DNA of 64,000 nucleotides from Asanoa sp. WMMD1127 (GTDB lineage: Bacteria; Actinomycetota; Actinomycetes; Mycobacteriales; Micromonosporaceae): positions 4,216,001-4,280,000 of the forward strand of contig NZ_JARUBP010000001.1 in assembly GCF_029626225.1 (NCBI RefSeq). The letters run 5' to 3'. The translations under genes and the position numbers were made by a program. Positions 17,493-29,817 of the stretch are shown in pieces (position 1 is the first letter of the stretch; the number at the start of each line of letters is the position of its first letter). Under the pieces are notes generated by a model. It searched no databases and was not told where the DNA came from. It saw only the letters and a list, made by a program, of their open reading frames with translations.

Positions 17493-18761
17493 ATGCGCAG
17501 GTTCACCGCGGTCGTCCCGATCGCCATCGCGGCAGTGCTCGCGACGGCGGCCTGCGGGAACGACGACGGCGACAACCAAGCTGCCGACGACGGTCCGGTC
17601 ACCCTTACGGTCGCCACGTTCGGTGAGTTCGGATACAAAGAGCTCTACGCCGAGTACCAGCAGCTCCACCCCAATGTGAAGATCACCGAGCGGATCACCA
17701 AGACCGAGGACCACCACAAGAACCTCGCCGCGCACCTCGCCACCAACACCGGCGCGGCCGACATCGAGGCGCTGGAAGAGGGCTGGATCGGCCAGTTCAC
17801 CGCCCAGCCGTCGAAGTTCGTGGACCTCAACGAGCTCGGCGCCGGCGACATCAAGTCGCAGTGGCCCGAGTGGAAGTGGAACACCGCGTCGTCCAAGGAC
17901 GGCAAGACCATCGGTCTCGGCACCGACGTCGGCGGCATGGCCATGTGCTACCGCCGCGACCTGTTCGAGAAGGCCGGCCTGCCGACCGACCGCGAAGAGG
18001 TCTCGAAGCTCTGGCCGACCTGGGAGCAGTACATCGAGACCGGCAAGAAGTTCGAAGAGGCCAAGGTGCCGGGCGCGCACTTCTTCGACGGTCCGACCGT
18101 CATGTACCGGTCGATCCTCGGCCAGGCGCCGGTCGGCCTCTACGACGGCGACAACGTCGTGGTCGACAGCAACCCCGAGGTGAAGAAGGCGTTCGACCTG
18201 TCGGCGCTGGCCGTGACCTCCGGCCTGTCGGCCCGCGCCGAGGCGTGGACCCCCGCCTGGAACGCCGGCTTCGCCAAGGGCACGTTCGCCACGCTCGGCT
18301 GCCCGTCGTGGATGATGGCCTACATCCAGACCCAGGCCAAGGACGCCTCGGGCAAGTGGGACATCGCCGCGGTGCCCGGTGGCGGCGGCAACTGGGGCGG
18401 CTCCTGGCTGACCGTGCCGAAGCAGAGCAAGCACCAGAAGCAGGCGTACGAGCTGGCCAAGTGGCTCACCGCGCCCGAGCAGCAGGCCAAGGTCTTCCAG
18501 AAGTACGGCAACTTCCCGTCCACCGTCACCCTCTACGAGGACGCGGTCATCAAGGACTTCGTGAACCCGTACTTCAACAACGCCCCGGTCGGCCAGATCT
18601 TCTCCAACTCGGTGAAGACGATGAAGCCGCAGTACCTGGGCCCCAAGGCCGGTGACATCAACACCCAGATCATCAACGGTCTGACCCGGATCGAGCAGGG
18701 CAAGCAGAACCCCGACCAGTCCTGGCAGCAGGTCCTGACCGACGTCAAGGCCCTCCTCTAA
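17493..18761 (+). CDS. sugar ABC transporter substrate-binding lipoprotein
   Basis: This 422-residue lipoprotein has a signal peptide ending in the lipobox LATAAC with lipidated C21, then a family 1 extracellular solute-binding fold (VTLTVATFGEFGYKELYAEY, DIEALEEGWIGQF, GGMAMCYRRDLFEKAGLP, GSWLTVPKQSKHQKQAYELAKWLT). The start is ATG 17493 with GGAGGAG 3 bp upstream. It delivers an oligosaccharide, most likely a beta-gluco-oligosaccharide given the GH16 and GH1 neighbours, to the two permeases encoded next. No ATPase gene is present; a shared MsiK-type ATPase elsewhere is usual in actinomycetes. Confidence 0.93.
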   Translation: MRRFTAVVPIAIAAVLATAACGNDDGDNQAADDGPVTLTVATFGEFGYKELYAEYQQLHPNVKITERITKTEDHHKNLAAHLATNTGAADIEALEEGWIGQFTAQPSKFVDLNELGAGDIKSQWPEWKWNTASSKDGKTIGLGTDVGGMAMCYRRDLFEKAGLPTDREEVSKLWPTWEQYIETGKKFEEAKVPGAHFFDGPTVMYRSILGQAPVGLYDGDNVVVDSNPEVKKAFDLSALAVTSGLSARAEAWTPAWNAGFAKGTFATLGCPSWMMAYIQTQAKDASGKWDIAAVPGGGGNWGGSWLTVPKQSKHQKQAYELAKWLTAPEQQAKVFQKYGNFPSTVTLYEDAVIKDFVNPYFNNAPVGQIFSNSVKTMKPQYLGPKAGDINTQIINGLTRIEQGKQNPDQSWQQVLTDVKALL

Positions 18762-18779
18762 GGCGTATCCCCGCTCGCC

Positions 18780-18810
18780 TGGTCCCGGTGCGCACGTCGC
18801 GCCGGGACCA
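18780..18810 (+). other. intercistronic hairpin after the substrate-binding protein gene
   Basis: A perfect 9-bp stem, TGGTCCCGG (18780-18788) with CCGGGACCA (18802-18810), lies in the 83-bp gap before the permease gene. Such hairpins often stabilise the upstream mRNA or partly end transcription, so that the binding protein is made in excess of the permeases. It has no T-run. Confidence 0.5.
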
Positions 18811-18844
18811 CGGCGCGCAACCGAGCAAACCGGAGGTGACGGGG

Positions 18845-19789
18845 ATGACCCAGCTGGTGACGGACGGGTCGGTGGGTGAGCGGGTATCGCCCCGCCGCAG
18901 CCTGCTGCACCGCCTCGACGTCAAGGGCTCGCCCTACCTGTACATCGCGCCGTTCTTCCTGCTGTTCCTGGCGTTCGGCGTCTTTCCACTGATCTTCACG
19001 GCCTGGGTGTCGCTGCACGAGTGGAGCCTGCTCTCCGACGAGCACCCGTGGGTCGGCTTCGGCAACTACACCGCCCTCTGGGCCGACCCGGCGTTCTGGA
19101 ACGCGCTCTGGAACACCGCGTCCATCTGGGTCCTCTCGACGGTGCCGCAGCTGCTCATGGCGCTGGTCCTGGCGCACATCCTCAACCAGCGGCTGCGCGG
19201 GCAGACGTTCTGGCGGATGAGCGCCCTGGTTCCCAACATCACCAGCGTCGCGGCCGTGGCGATCATCTTCAGCCAGCTCTTCGGCCGCGACTACGGCCTG
19301 ATCAACTGGGTGCTGGGCGTGTTCGGCATCGACAAGATCGACTGGACCGCCAACAGTTGGAGCTCGCACATCGCCGTCTCCGCGATGATCATCTGGCGGT
19401 GGACCGGCTACAACGCGCTGATCTACCTGGCCGCCATGCAGGCGGTGCCGAAGGAGCTCTACGACTCGGCCTCGCTCGACGGCGCGACCAGCTTCCAGCA
19501 GCTCCGGAAGATCACGGTGCCGGCGATCCGGCCGACGATCATCTTCACCGTCATCATCTCGACGATCGGCGGCATGCAGGTGCTCGCCGAGCCGCTGCTG
19601 TTCGGCGGCAACGGGTTGACCGGCGGCTCCGACCGGCAGTTCCAGACCCTCGCGCTCTACCTCTACGAGGTGGCGTTCGGCCGGTTCGACTTCGGCTACG
19701 CGTCCGCGAGCTCGTGGGTGATGTTCCTGATCATCGTCATCGTCGCGGCGATCAACTTCGCGCTGACCAGCCGGCTTCGGAGGAGCTGA
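18845..19789 (+). CDS. sugar ABC transporter permease, MalF type
   Basis: This 314-residue integral membrane protein has about six helices and the EAA loop KELYDSASLDGATSFQQLRKITVPAIRP that contacts the ATPase. ATG 18845 is preferred over earlier in-frame starts because GGAGGT lies 8 bp upstream and the product begins MTQLVTDGS. It overlaps the second permease gene by 1 bp (TGATG). With its partner it forms the import channel for the oligosaccharide captured by the preceding lipoprotein. Confidence 0.93.
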   Translation: MTQLVTDGSVGERVSPRRSLLHRLDVKGSPYLYIAPFFLLFLAFGVFPLIFTAWVSLHEWSLLSDEHPWVGFGNYTALWADPAFWNALWNTASIWVLSTVPQLLMALVLAHILNQRLRGQTFWRMSALVPNITSVAAVAIIFSQLFGRDYGLINWVLGVFGIDKIDWTANSWSSHIAVSAMIIWRWTGYNALIYLAAMQAVPKELYDSASLDGATSFQQLRKITVPAIRPTIIFTVIISTIGGMQVLAEPLLFGGNGLTGGSDRQFQTLALYLYEVAFGRFDFGYASASSWVMFLIIVIVAAINFALTSRLRRS

Positions 19790-20682
19790 TGGCCACTACC
19801 CTCGCACCCCCGTCGCACCGGGTCAGCCCGCCGCCGTCGACCCGCAAGCGGATCCGCCGGTCGTTCCGGCGCCGCCCGGGCAAGCTCACCTACCTGATGC
19901 TGACGGCGATCGCGTTCTTCTCGTTCTTCCCGCTCTACTGGTCGGTGGTCGTCGCCTCGCAGGACAACAGCGCCCTGGGCAAGGTGCCGCCGCCCGTGCT
20001 GCTCGGCGGCAACCTGTGGTTCAACCTCAAGCGGGCGTTCACGATGGTCCCGTTCGAGCAGGCGCTGATCAACTCGTTCATCGTCTCCGGCGCCATCACG
20101 ATCAGCGTGGTGCTGTTCTCGACGCTGGCCGGGTTCGCGTTCGCCAAGCTGCGCTTCCGTGGCCGCAACATCCTGCTGCTCAGCATCATCGGCACGATGA
20201 TGGTGCCGACCACGCTCGGCATCATCCCGCTCTACATGCTGATGGCGAAGATCGAGTGGACCGGCACGATCTACGCGGTCATCGTCCCGGCGATGGTCAA
20301 CGGGTTCGGCGTGTTCTTCATGACGCAGTACCTGTCCGAAGCGGTGCCCACCGAGCTGCTGGAGGCCGGCCGCGTCGACGGCTGCTCGACGATACGGCTG
20401 TTCTGGCACGTGGTGATGCCGGCCGCCCGGCCGGCGGCCGCGGTGCTCGGCATGCTGACGTTCCTGACCGCGTGGAACGACTTCTTCTGGCCGCTGGTCG
20501 TGCTGACACCCGAGGACCCGACGGTCCAGGTGGTGCTCTCGACGCTGTCGGCCGGCCGGATCACCGACTACTCGCTGTCGCTGACGGGCGCGCTGATCGC
20601 GATCCTGCCGCTGCTGGTCGTCTTCGTCCTGCTCGGCAAACAGATCATCGGAGGAATCATGCAAGGAGCCGTCAAGGGATGA
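19789..20682 (+). CDS. sugar ABC transporter permease, MalG type
   Basis: This 297-residue protein has a basic N-terminus (RKRIRRSFRRRPG) and about six helices. Its EAA loop is TELLEAGRVDGCSTIRLFWHVVMPAARP, and the WNDFFWPLVVL motif is typical of MalG-like subunits of CUT1 importers. GGAGG lies 4 bp before the ATG, inside the end of the first permease gene. The last 4 bp overlap the start of the beta-glucosidase gene, which ties uptake to hydrolysis. Confidence 0.93.
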   Translation: MATTLAPPSHRVSPPPSTRKRIRRSFRRRPGKLTYLMLTAIAFFSFFPLYWSVVVASQDNSALGKVPPPVLLGGNLWFNLKRAFTMVPFEQALINSFIVSGAITISVVLFSTLAGFAFAKLRFRGRNILLLSIIGTMMVPTTLGIIPLYMLMAKIEWTGTIYAVIVPAMVNGFGVFFMTQYLSEAVPTELLEAGRVDGCSTIRLFWHVVMPAARPAAAVLGMLTFLTAWNDFFWPLVVLTPEDPTVQVVLSTLSAGRITDYSLSLTGALIAILPLLVVFVLLGKQIIGGIMQGAVKG

Positions 20683-22070
20683 CCATCGTCGAGGAAGCCA
20701 CCGACGCCCATCTGCTGCGGTTCCCGGAGGGGTTCCGGTGGGGCGCGGCCACCGCGTCGTACCAGATCGAGGGGGCGGCGCAGGCCGAGGGACGGTCACC
20801 GTCCATCTGGGACACGTTCGCGCGTACGCCGGGGAAGGTCGACGGTGGGCACACGGGCGACGTGGCCTGCGACCACTACCACCGCTACGCGGACGACGTC
20901 GCGCTGATGGCCGACCTGGGGCTGGGCACCTACCGGTTCTCGGTGGCCTGGCCGCGGATCAAGCCGGACGGGAGCGGCCCGGTCAACCCGCGGGGCCTCG
21001 ACTTCTACGACCGCCTGGTCGACGCGCTGCTGGCCGCGGGCATCACGCCGATGGTCACGCTCTACCACTGGGACCTGCCGCAGGTGCTGGAGGACCGGGG
21101 CGGGTGGACCAACCGGGACACCGCGTACGCGTTCGCCGAGCTCGCCGCCGCCACGGTGGCCCGGCTCGGCGACCGGGTGTCCACGTGGACCACGCTCAAC
21201 GAGCCGTGGTGCTCGGCGTTCCTCGGCTATGCCAGCGGGGCGCACGCGCCCGGCCGGCAGGACCCGCGGGCGTCGTTCGAGGCGACGCACCACCTGTTGC
21301 TGGCGCACGGCTTGGGCGTCTCCGCGCTGCGGGCGGGGGGAGCGCGGGAGGTGGCGCTCACCCTCAACCTGACCCGGGTGACGCCGCAGGACCCGGTGGA
21401 CCCGCACGACCGGGCGGCCGCCGCGCTGGTGGACGGGCTGCAGAACCGGATCTTCCTGGACCCGGTGCTCAAGGGTCGCTACCCCGACGACATGCGGGAG
21501 CTGTTCGACCGGTTCGGCGCGGCCGGCACGATCCACGAGGGCGACGCGGCCGTCATCGCGGCGCCGATCGACCTGCTGGGCGTCAACTACTACCAGCCGT
21601 GCGTGGTGGCGGCGCAGGTCGGCGCGCCGCCGAACCCGTGCTACCCGGGCAGCGAGGGCGTGGTCTACCCGGCGCAGGACGTGCCGGTCACCGCGATGGA
21701 CTGGCCGGTCGACCCGTCCGGGCTCGCCGACCTGCTGGTCCGGCTCTCGGTCGACTACCCGGGCACGCCGCTGATCGTCACCGAGAACGGCGCGTCGTAC
21801 GTGGACACGCTGGTCGACGGCCGGGTCGCCGACGCCAACCGGATCGAGTACCTCGACGGGCACGTGCGCGCGGTGCACGACGCGATCCGCCGGGGCGCCG
21901 ACCTGCGCGGCTATCTCGCCTGGTCGCTGCTCGACAACTTCGAGTGGGCGTACGGGTACGACAAGCGGTTCGGCCTCGTCTACGTGGACTACGCCACCCA
22001 GCGGCGGGTGCCCAAGGACAGCGCGCTCTGGTTCCGCGACGTGATCCGCCGCAACGGTCTCACGCCGTAG
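20679..22070 (+). CDS. GH1 beta-glucosidase
   Basis: This 463-residue enzyme is of normal GH1 length with no signal peptide, so it is cytosolic. The acid/base is E175 in TTLNEPWCSAF, the nucleophile E369 in LIVTENGAS, and the glucose-binding W/E segment is YLAWSLLDNFEWAYGY. The N-terminal FPEGFRWGAATASYQIEGA is standard. It would split imported beta-gluco-oligosaccharides to glucose, the last step of the locus. It overlaps the MalG-type permease gene by 4 bp. Only 6 bp separate its stop from the convergent small acidic gene. Confidence 0.95.
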   Translation: MTIVEEATDAHLLRFPEGFRWGAATASYQIEGAAQAEGRSPSIWDTFARTPGKVDGGHTGDVACDHYHRYADDVALMADLGLGTYRFSVAWPRIKPDGSGPVNPRGLDFYDRLVDALLAAGITPMVTLYHWDLPQVLEDRGGWTNRDTAYAFAELAAATVARLGDRVSTWTTLNEPWCSAFLGYASGAHAPGRQDPRASFEATHHLLLAHGLGVSALRAGGAREVALTLNLTRVTPQDPVDPHDRAAAALVDGLQNRIFLDPVLKGRYPDDMRELFDRFGAAGTIHEGDAAVIAAPIDLLGVNYYQPCVVAAQVGAPPNPCYPGSEGVVYPAQDVPVTAMDWPVDPSGLADLLVRLSVDYPGTPLIVTENGASYVDTLVDGRVADANRIEYLDGHVRAVHDAIRRGADLRGYLAWSLLDNFEWAYGYDKRFGLVYVDYATQRRVPKDSALWFRDVIRRNGLTP

Positions 22071-22076
22071 CCCGCG

Positions 22077-22355
22077 TCAGGGGACGGTCCGGTCGATCGC
22101 GGCCGGACCGTCCTCGTCGAGCTCCGCCTTGGCCCGGGCGACGTTCTCCGGCGTGGGGTCCTTGCCCTCGGCCTCGGCCAGGTCCTCGGGGTCCCAGGGC
22201 TGCTCGGCGCCGGTGCGCGGCTGCCAGCCCGGCTCACGGAACACCGGGTTGTCCGCGTCCGGCTCCCCGCCGGTCTCGAACTCGGAGATCGCGGTGTCGT
22301 CCGCGACGGCGTCAGCCACTTCGTCGGACTCTTCCAGCGGCGGTTCATCAGTCAT
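22077..22355 (-). CDS. small acidic hypothetical protein
   Basis: This 92-residue protein is strongly acidic (many Asp/Glu), starts at ATG 22355, and has no signal peptide or membrane helix. Segments such as FREPGWQPRTGAEQPWDPEDLAEAEGKDPTPE look like the disordered small proteins common in actinomycetes. I do not recognise a function. Codon positions show the expected third-position G/C bias, which supports translation. It converges with the beta-glucosidase gene and is divergent from the lipoprotein gene with 90 bp between starts. Confidence 0.6.
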   Translation of the reverse strand: MTDEPPLEESDEVADAVADDTAISEFETGGEPDADNPVFREPGWQPRTGAEQPWDPEDLAEAEGKDPTPENVARAKAELDEDGPAAIDRTVP

Positions 22356-22445
22356 GCCGCCGCACATACCCGGGTGCCGCCCCGGTATGCCCGGCGGCAC
22401 CGGCGTTGTACTGTCGTCCCTCGTTCGACGACAACTGGGGCCGGA

Positions 22446-26311
<3,866 letters not shown>

Positions 26312-26353
26312 TTACCGCCCAGTAGCCGTACGCCGGCGTGTTTGGCTGAGGCG

Positions 26354-27853
26354 ATGACCGGATCGATCAATCCCGCGCGCTCGGAATGGGACGTTGTGGT
26401 CGTCGGGGGCGCGCCGCCCGGCGAGACGATCTCCCTCTACAGCAGCCAGGCGGGGCTCTCGGTGGCGCTGGTCGAGCAGGACCGGGTGGGCGGCGAGTGC
26501 CTCTACTGGGCCTGCATGCCGAGCAAGGCGCTGCTGCTGCCGGTGCAGGCCCGCAACCTGGCGGTCGACCTGCCCGGCATGCGGCAGCTGGTCAACGGCC
26601 GCCGGGTCGACGCCGACGCGGTCATGATGCGACGCGACGAGATCACCTTCCACCATGACGACAAGCAACCCGTCGACCTCATGCTCAGCAACGGTGTCGA
26701 CGTGATCCGCGGGCACGGCCGGCTGGCCGGGCCGCACACCGTCGAGGTCAGCGACAACGGCCGGACCCGCGAGATCACCGCGCGGCAGGCCGTCGTCCTC
26801 GCGCCCGGCACGGACGCCGCCGTGCCGCCGATCCCGGGTCTGGCCGACGCGCGGCCGTGGCGCTCGCGCGACGTGACCAACATGCACGAGGTGCCCCGCC
26901 GGGTCGTCGTGATCGGTGGTGGCGTCGTGGCCTGCGAGGCGGCGACCTGGCTGCGCGGCCTGGGCGTGGCGGAGCTGACGCTGGTCTTCCCGGGGGAGCG
27001 GTTGCTGGGCATGAAGGAGCCGTTCGTCGGCGAGCTGGTGCGGAAGGCCTTCGAGGCCGACGGGATCGTGGTGCGCACCGGGACGCCGGTGACCGGAGTG
27101 AGCCGGGAACGGGTCGACGACCACGGCATCGGGCGGGTGCACGGCGGGCCGGTCACGGTGACCGTCGGCGACGGCGAGCGGATCGTCGCCGACGAGGTGC
27201 TGGTCGCCACCGGTCGCGTGCCGAACAGCCGCGACATCGGCCTCGACACCGTCGGGGTGGAGACCACCGACCGCGGCTTCGTCGACGTCGACGACCACCT
27301 GACAGTGCCCGGCACCGACTGGCTCTATGTGCTCGGCGACCTCACGGGGCGGGCGCTGCTGACCCACATGGGCAAGTACCACGCCCGGATCGCCGGCGAG
27401 GTGATCGCCGCCCGGGCCGCCGGACGGCCGCTGGACGACCGGCCCTACAACCCGTACACCGATGTCGCCGACACCGACGGGGCGCCGCAGGTGGTGTTCT
27501 GCGACCCGGAGGTGGCCTCGGTCGGGCTGACCGAGGCCGAGGCGCTCGACCGGGAGATCCCGGTGGAGGTGGTGGAGCGCGACTTCGCGGGCATCGACGG
27601 CGCGCGGCTGGCCCGCGAGCACTACGTGGGCCGGGCCAAGCTGGTCATCGACAACGCGCGGGACACGCTGGTGGGCGCCACGTTCGTGGGCCCGGGGGTG
27701 AGCGAGCTCCTGCACGCCGCGACCGTCGCGGTGGTCGGCAAGGTGCCGGTCAGCGCGCTGCGGCACGCGGTGGCCAGCTTCCCGACGATCAGCGAGATCT
27801 GGCTCTATCTGCTGGAGGAGCTGCATCAGCGGCGGGGCCGGGCCGCCGCGTAG
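26354..27853 (+). CDS. pyridine nucleotide-disulfide oxidoreductase, LPD-like subfamily lacking the catalytic His
   Basis: This 499-residue flavoprotein has an FAD-binding N-terminus (VVVVGGAPPGE), redox cysteines C49 and C54 in GGECLYWACMPSK, an NAD(P)-binding site (VVVIGGGVVACEAATWL), the second FAD motif LYVLGDLTGRALLTHMGKYH and a dimerisation domain. In lipoamide dehydrogenase and mercuric reductase the C-terminus carries HPT with a catalytic His; here the segment is SFPTISEIW with F476 instead. The GAGG before ATG 26354 is preferred to an upstream TTG. The real substrate is unknown, although a disulfide or quinone reductase is plausible. The last 28 bp overlap the convergent DUF6886 gene. 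Confidence 0.85.
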   Translation: MTGSINPARSEWDVVVVGGAPPGETISLYSSQAGLSVALVEQDRVGGECLYWACMPSKALLLPVQARNLAVDLPGMRQLVNGRRVDADAVMMRRDEITFHHDDKQPVDLMLSNGVDVIRGHGRLAGPHTVEVSDNGRTREITARQAVVLAPGTDAAVPPIPGLADARPWRSRDVTNMHEVPRRVVVIGGGVVACEAATWLRGLGVAELTLVFPGERLLGMKEPFVGELVRKAFEADGIVVRTGTPVTGVSRERVDDHGIGRVHGGPVTVTVGDGERIVADEVLVATGRVPNSRDIGLDTVGVETTDRGFVDVDDHLTVPGTDWLYVLGDLTGRALLTHMGKYHARIAGEVIAARAAGRPLDDRPYNPYTDVADTDGAPQVVFCDPEVASVGLTEAEALDREIPVEVVERDFAGIDGARLAREHYVGRAKLVIDNARDTLVGATFVGPGVSELLHAATVAVVGKVPVSALRHAVASFPTISEIWLYLLEELHQRRGRAAA

Positions 27854-28365
27854 CGCAACCGGATGCCGCTGTGGCCGAGCGTGCTGCCGACCACCGCGTC
27901 CCAGAACGGCCAGAGGTTGGGCAGCACCCGCAGCTGGATACCGGCGGCCTCGTGCGCCGCGAACAGGTCGCCGACCGGCTCCGGCGGGCCGAGCGGCTCG
28001 ACCGGCTCGGTCGCCACGAGCGCGTGCGCGGCCGCGCCGATCGGCCGGAACGGCGCGGCCGGCAGCCGGTAGCCGTAGAGCCGGACCGCGCGCATCGCCT
28101 CCAGCGCGCGGTACTCGACGGCGTGCACCCGCACACCCGAGCCCGCGCCGATGATCCGCTCGCGGTCCTCCGGCGTGGTGCCCGGCTCGACCCAGGCCAT
28201 CGCCCGAGGGGTGTCGCGCGGGAACCAGTAGTCCGGCGCGCGCTCGTAGCCGACCGCCCACACGTACGGGTCGGGTTCGGCGGAGGTCGCCGCCACGTGC
28301 GGGACGAACCGGGTGATCGTCGGATCCTCGGAGAAGTGCAGGACCTCTCCGGCGGCGGGGCGCAT
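27826..28365 (-). CDS. DUF6886 family protein
   Basis: This 179-residue protein begins MRPAAGEVLHFSEDPTITRFVPHV and contains VWAVGYERAPDYWFPRDTPRAMAW, RVHAVEYRALEAMRAVRLYGYRLP and a C-terminal VLPNLWPFWDAVVGSTLGHSGIRLRYA. These segments are conserved in a family without assigned activity. It is probably cytosolic. ATG 28365 is 12 bp after the permease stop. A TTG at 28377 abuts that stop and is a possible coupled start. It is the last gene of the PadR-ABC transcription unit, though its link to export is unclear. Confidence 0.75.
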   Translation of the reverse strand: MRPAAGEVLHFSEDPTITRFVPHVAATSAEPDPYVWAVGYERAPDYWFPRDTPRAMAWVEPGTTPEDRERIIGAGSGVRVHAVEYRALEAMRAVRLYGYRLPAAPFRPIGAAAHALVATEPVEPLGPPEPVGDLFAAHEAAGIQLRVLPNLWPFWDAVVGSTLGHSGIRLRYAAARPRR

Positions 28366-28377
28366 CCGCCCAGTCAA

Positions 28378-29817
28378 TCAGCCGGTGCGCAGCTCCTCCA
28401 CCGCGGTGCTGCCGCGCAGGAACAGCAGGCTGACGCCGACCATGGCCACCACGGCCACCACAGCCAGGAGACCGTAGGCCGCGATGGCGTCAAGCGGCAG
28501 CTCGAAGGGGGCGGACCGGCCGTAGTTCTCCACCTTGTCACCGGTGACGGGACCGACCAGCTGGGTGCCGACCGCCAGGGCGAGCACGATGGACGGCACC
28601 ACCGGCGCCAGCGCCTGCCAGAGGATCGAGCGGGCCAGCACGGCGCGCGGCACACCGGACGCCACGAGGGCCGCATAGGCCCGGCGTCGCGACACGATGC
28701 TCTCGCCGATCGCGACCAGCAGACCCGCGGAGGCGATCACGACGGCGACCACGATCGCGAGGTCGACCAGGTTCATCGTCTCCAAATAGAAGTTGTCGGA
28801 GCTGTAGACGTCGCCGGCGGACACCTCGGCGATCGAATCGAGCTCGAGCTGGCGCAACACCTCGAAGTAGCCGCGCATGATGGCCGCGCCGCCGCCGACG
28901 ATCACGCAGGTGAGCAACGCGGCGAAGGTGCGGGCCCCGTGCCACGGATCGGTGGTCAGCCGCCGGGCGGCGAGCAGGGCCGAAGGCCAGCGCTGGAAGC
29001 GATGCAGCAGCCGGCCGGTGGTGTAGGAGATCCAGCCGGCGCCCAGGACGACGCCGAGCGTCGCGGTGATCGCACCGCCGAGCCCCAACGTCACGATCAC
29101 CCACTGCGGGGTGATGGCGTCGCGGCCGGCGAACCAGTCACGCACGGGGGTCAGGCTGCTGAAGCCGACCAGACCGAGCACGATCAACGCGCCGGGCCAC
29201 GGAAGCGGGCCGCGCTCCCGGCGGCGCGTGCGGACCACGCCGAACGGACCGACCGCGACCCGGCGCATGAGCAGGGCGGCGGCCAGACAGGAGATGATCG
29301 GCAGCGCGACGACCACCACGGCGATGGCGACCGGACCCGGCAGCACGTCCGTCGGGAGTGGACGGAGGCCGTCCGGGCCCGGCCGGTCGAGCGGCGCCCG
29401 CAACGCGAAGTAGACACCCGTGCCCACCACCGTGCCGAGCAGGCTGGCCAGGCCCGTCTCGGCGACGGCGATCGACGTCGCCTGCCCCGGTGTGGCGCCG
29501 GCCAGCCGGAAGCCGGCCAGCCGGCGGTCGCGGGCGGGGGCGCCGAGCCGGGTGCACTGCCCCGCCAGCGCCACGATCGGGATCGTGAGCAGGAAGAGCG
29601 TCAGCTCGACCCCGAAGCGCAGGCCGGGCTCGTCCAGGACGTTGGCCGTGTAGCGCTCGTTGCGGACGTGGTCGCCCAGCTCGGGGATCGCGTGCACGGT
29701 CAGCGCGGCCAGGATCGCCAGCGCGGCGAGCGCGGCGCTGAACGCGGTCAGCGCCACCCGCAGGCCGTCGGTGCGGGTGCCGGCCAGCGCCAGGCGCAGC
29801 AGGGTCGCCGGCTTCAC
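28378..29817 (-). CDS. ABC transporter permease, FtsX/MacB-like
   Basis: This 479-residue protein has about eight to ten membrane helices in two FtsX-like blocks. Examples are the LFLLTIPIVALAGQCTRLGAPARDRRLAGFRLAGATPGQ block and the later VIASAGLLVAIGESIVSRRRAYAALVASGVPRAVLARS block. The small-residue coupling segments AGFRLAGATPGQ and ALVASGVPRAV are typical. The GTG at 29817 overlaps the ATPase stop (GTGA). Together with the ATPase it should form an exporter or mechanotransmission system for lipophilic compounds or peptides. Confidence 0.88.
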   Translation of the reverse strand: MKPATLLRLALAGTRTDGLRVALTAFSAALAALAILAALTVHAIPELGDHVRNERYTANVLDEPGLRFGVELTLFLLTIPIVALAGQCTRLGAPARDRRLAGFRLAGATPGQATSIAVAETGLASLLGTVVGTGVYFALRAPLDRPGPDGLRPLPTDVLPGPVAIAVVVVALPIISCLAAALLMRRVAVGPFGVVRTRRRERGPLPWPGALIVLGLVGFSSLTPVRDWFAGRDAITPQWVIVTLGLGGAITATLGVVLGAGWISYTTGRLLHRFQRWPSALLAARRLTTDPWHGARTFAALLTCVIVGGGAAIMRGYFEVLRQLELDSIAEVSAGDVYSSDNFYLETMNLVDLAIVVAVVIASAGLLVAIGESIVSRRRAYAALVASGVPRAVLARSILWQALAPVVPSIVLALAVGTQLVGPVTGDKVENYGRSAPFELPLDAIAAYGLLAVVAVVAMVGVSLLFLRGSTAVEELRTG

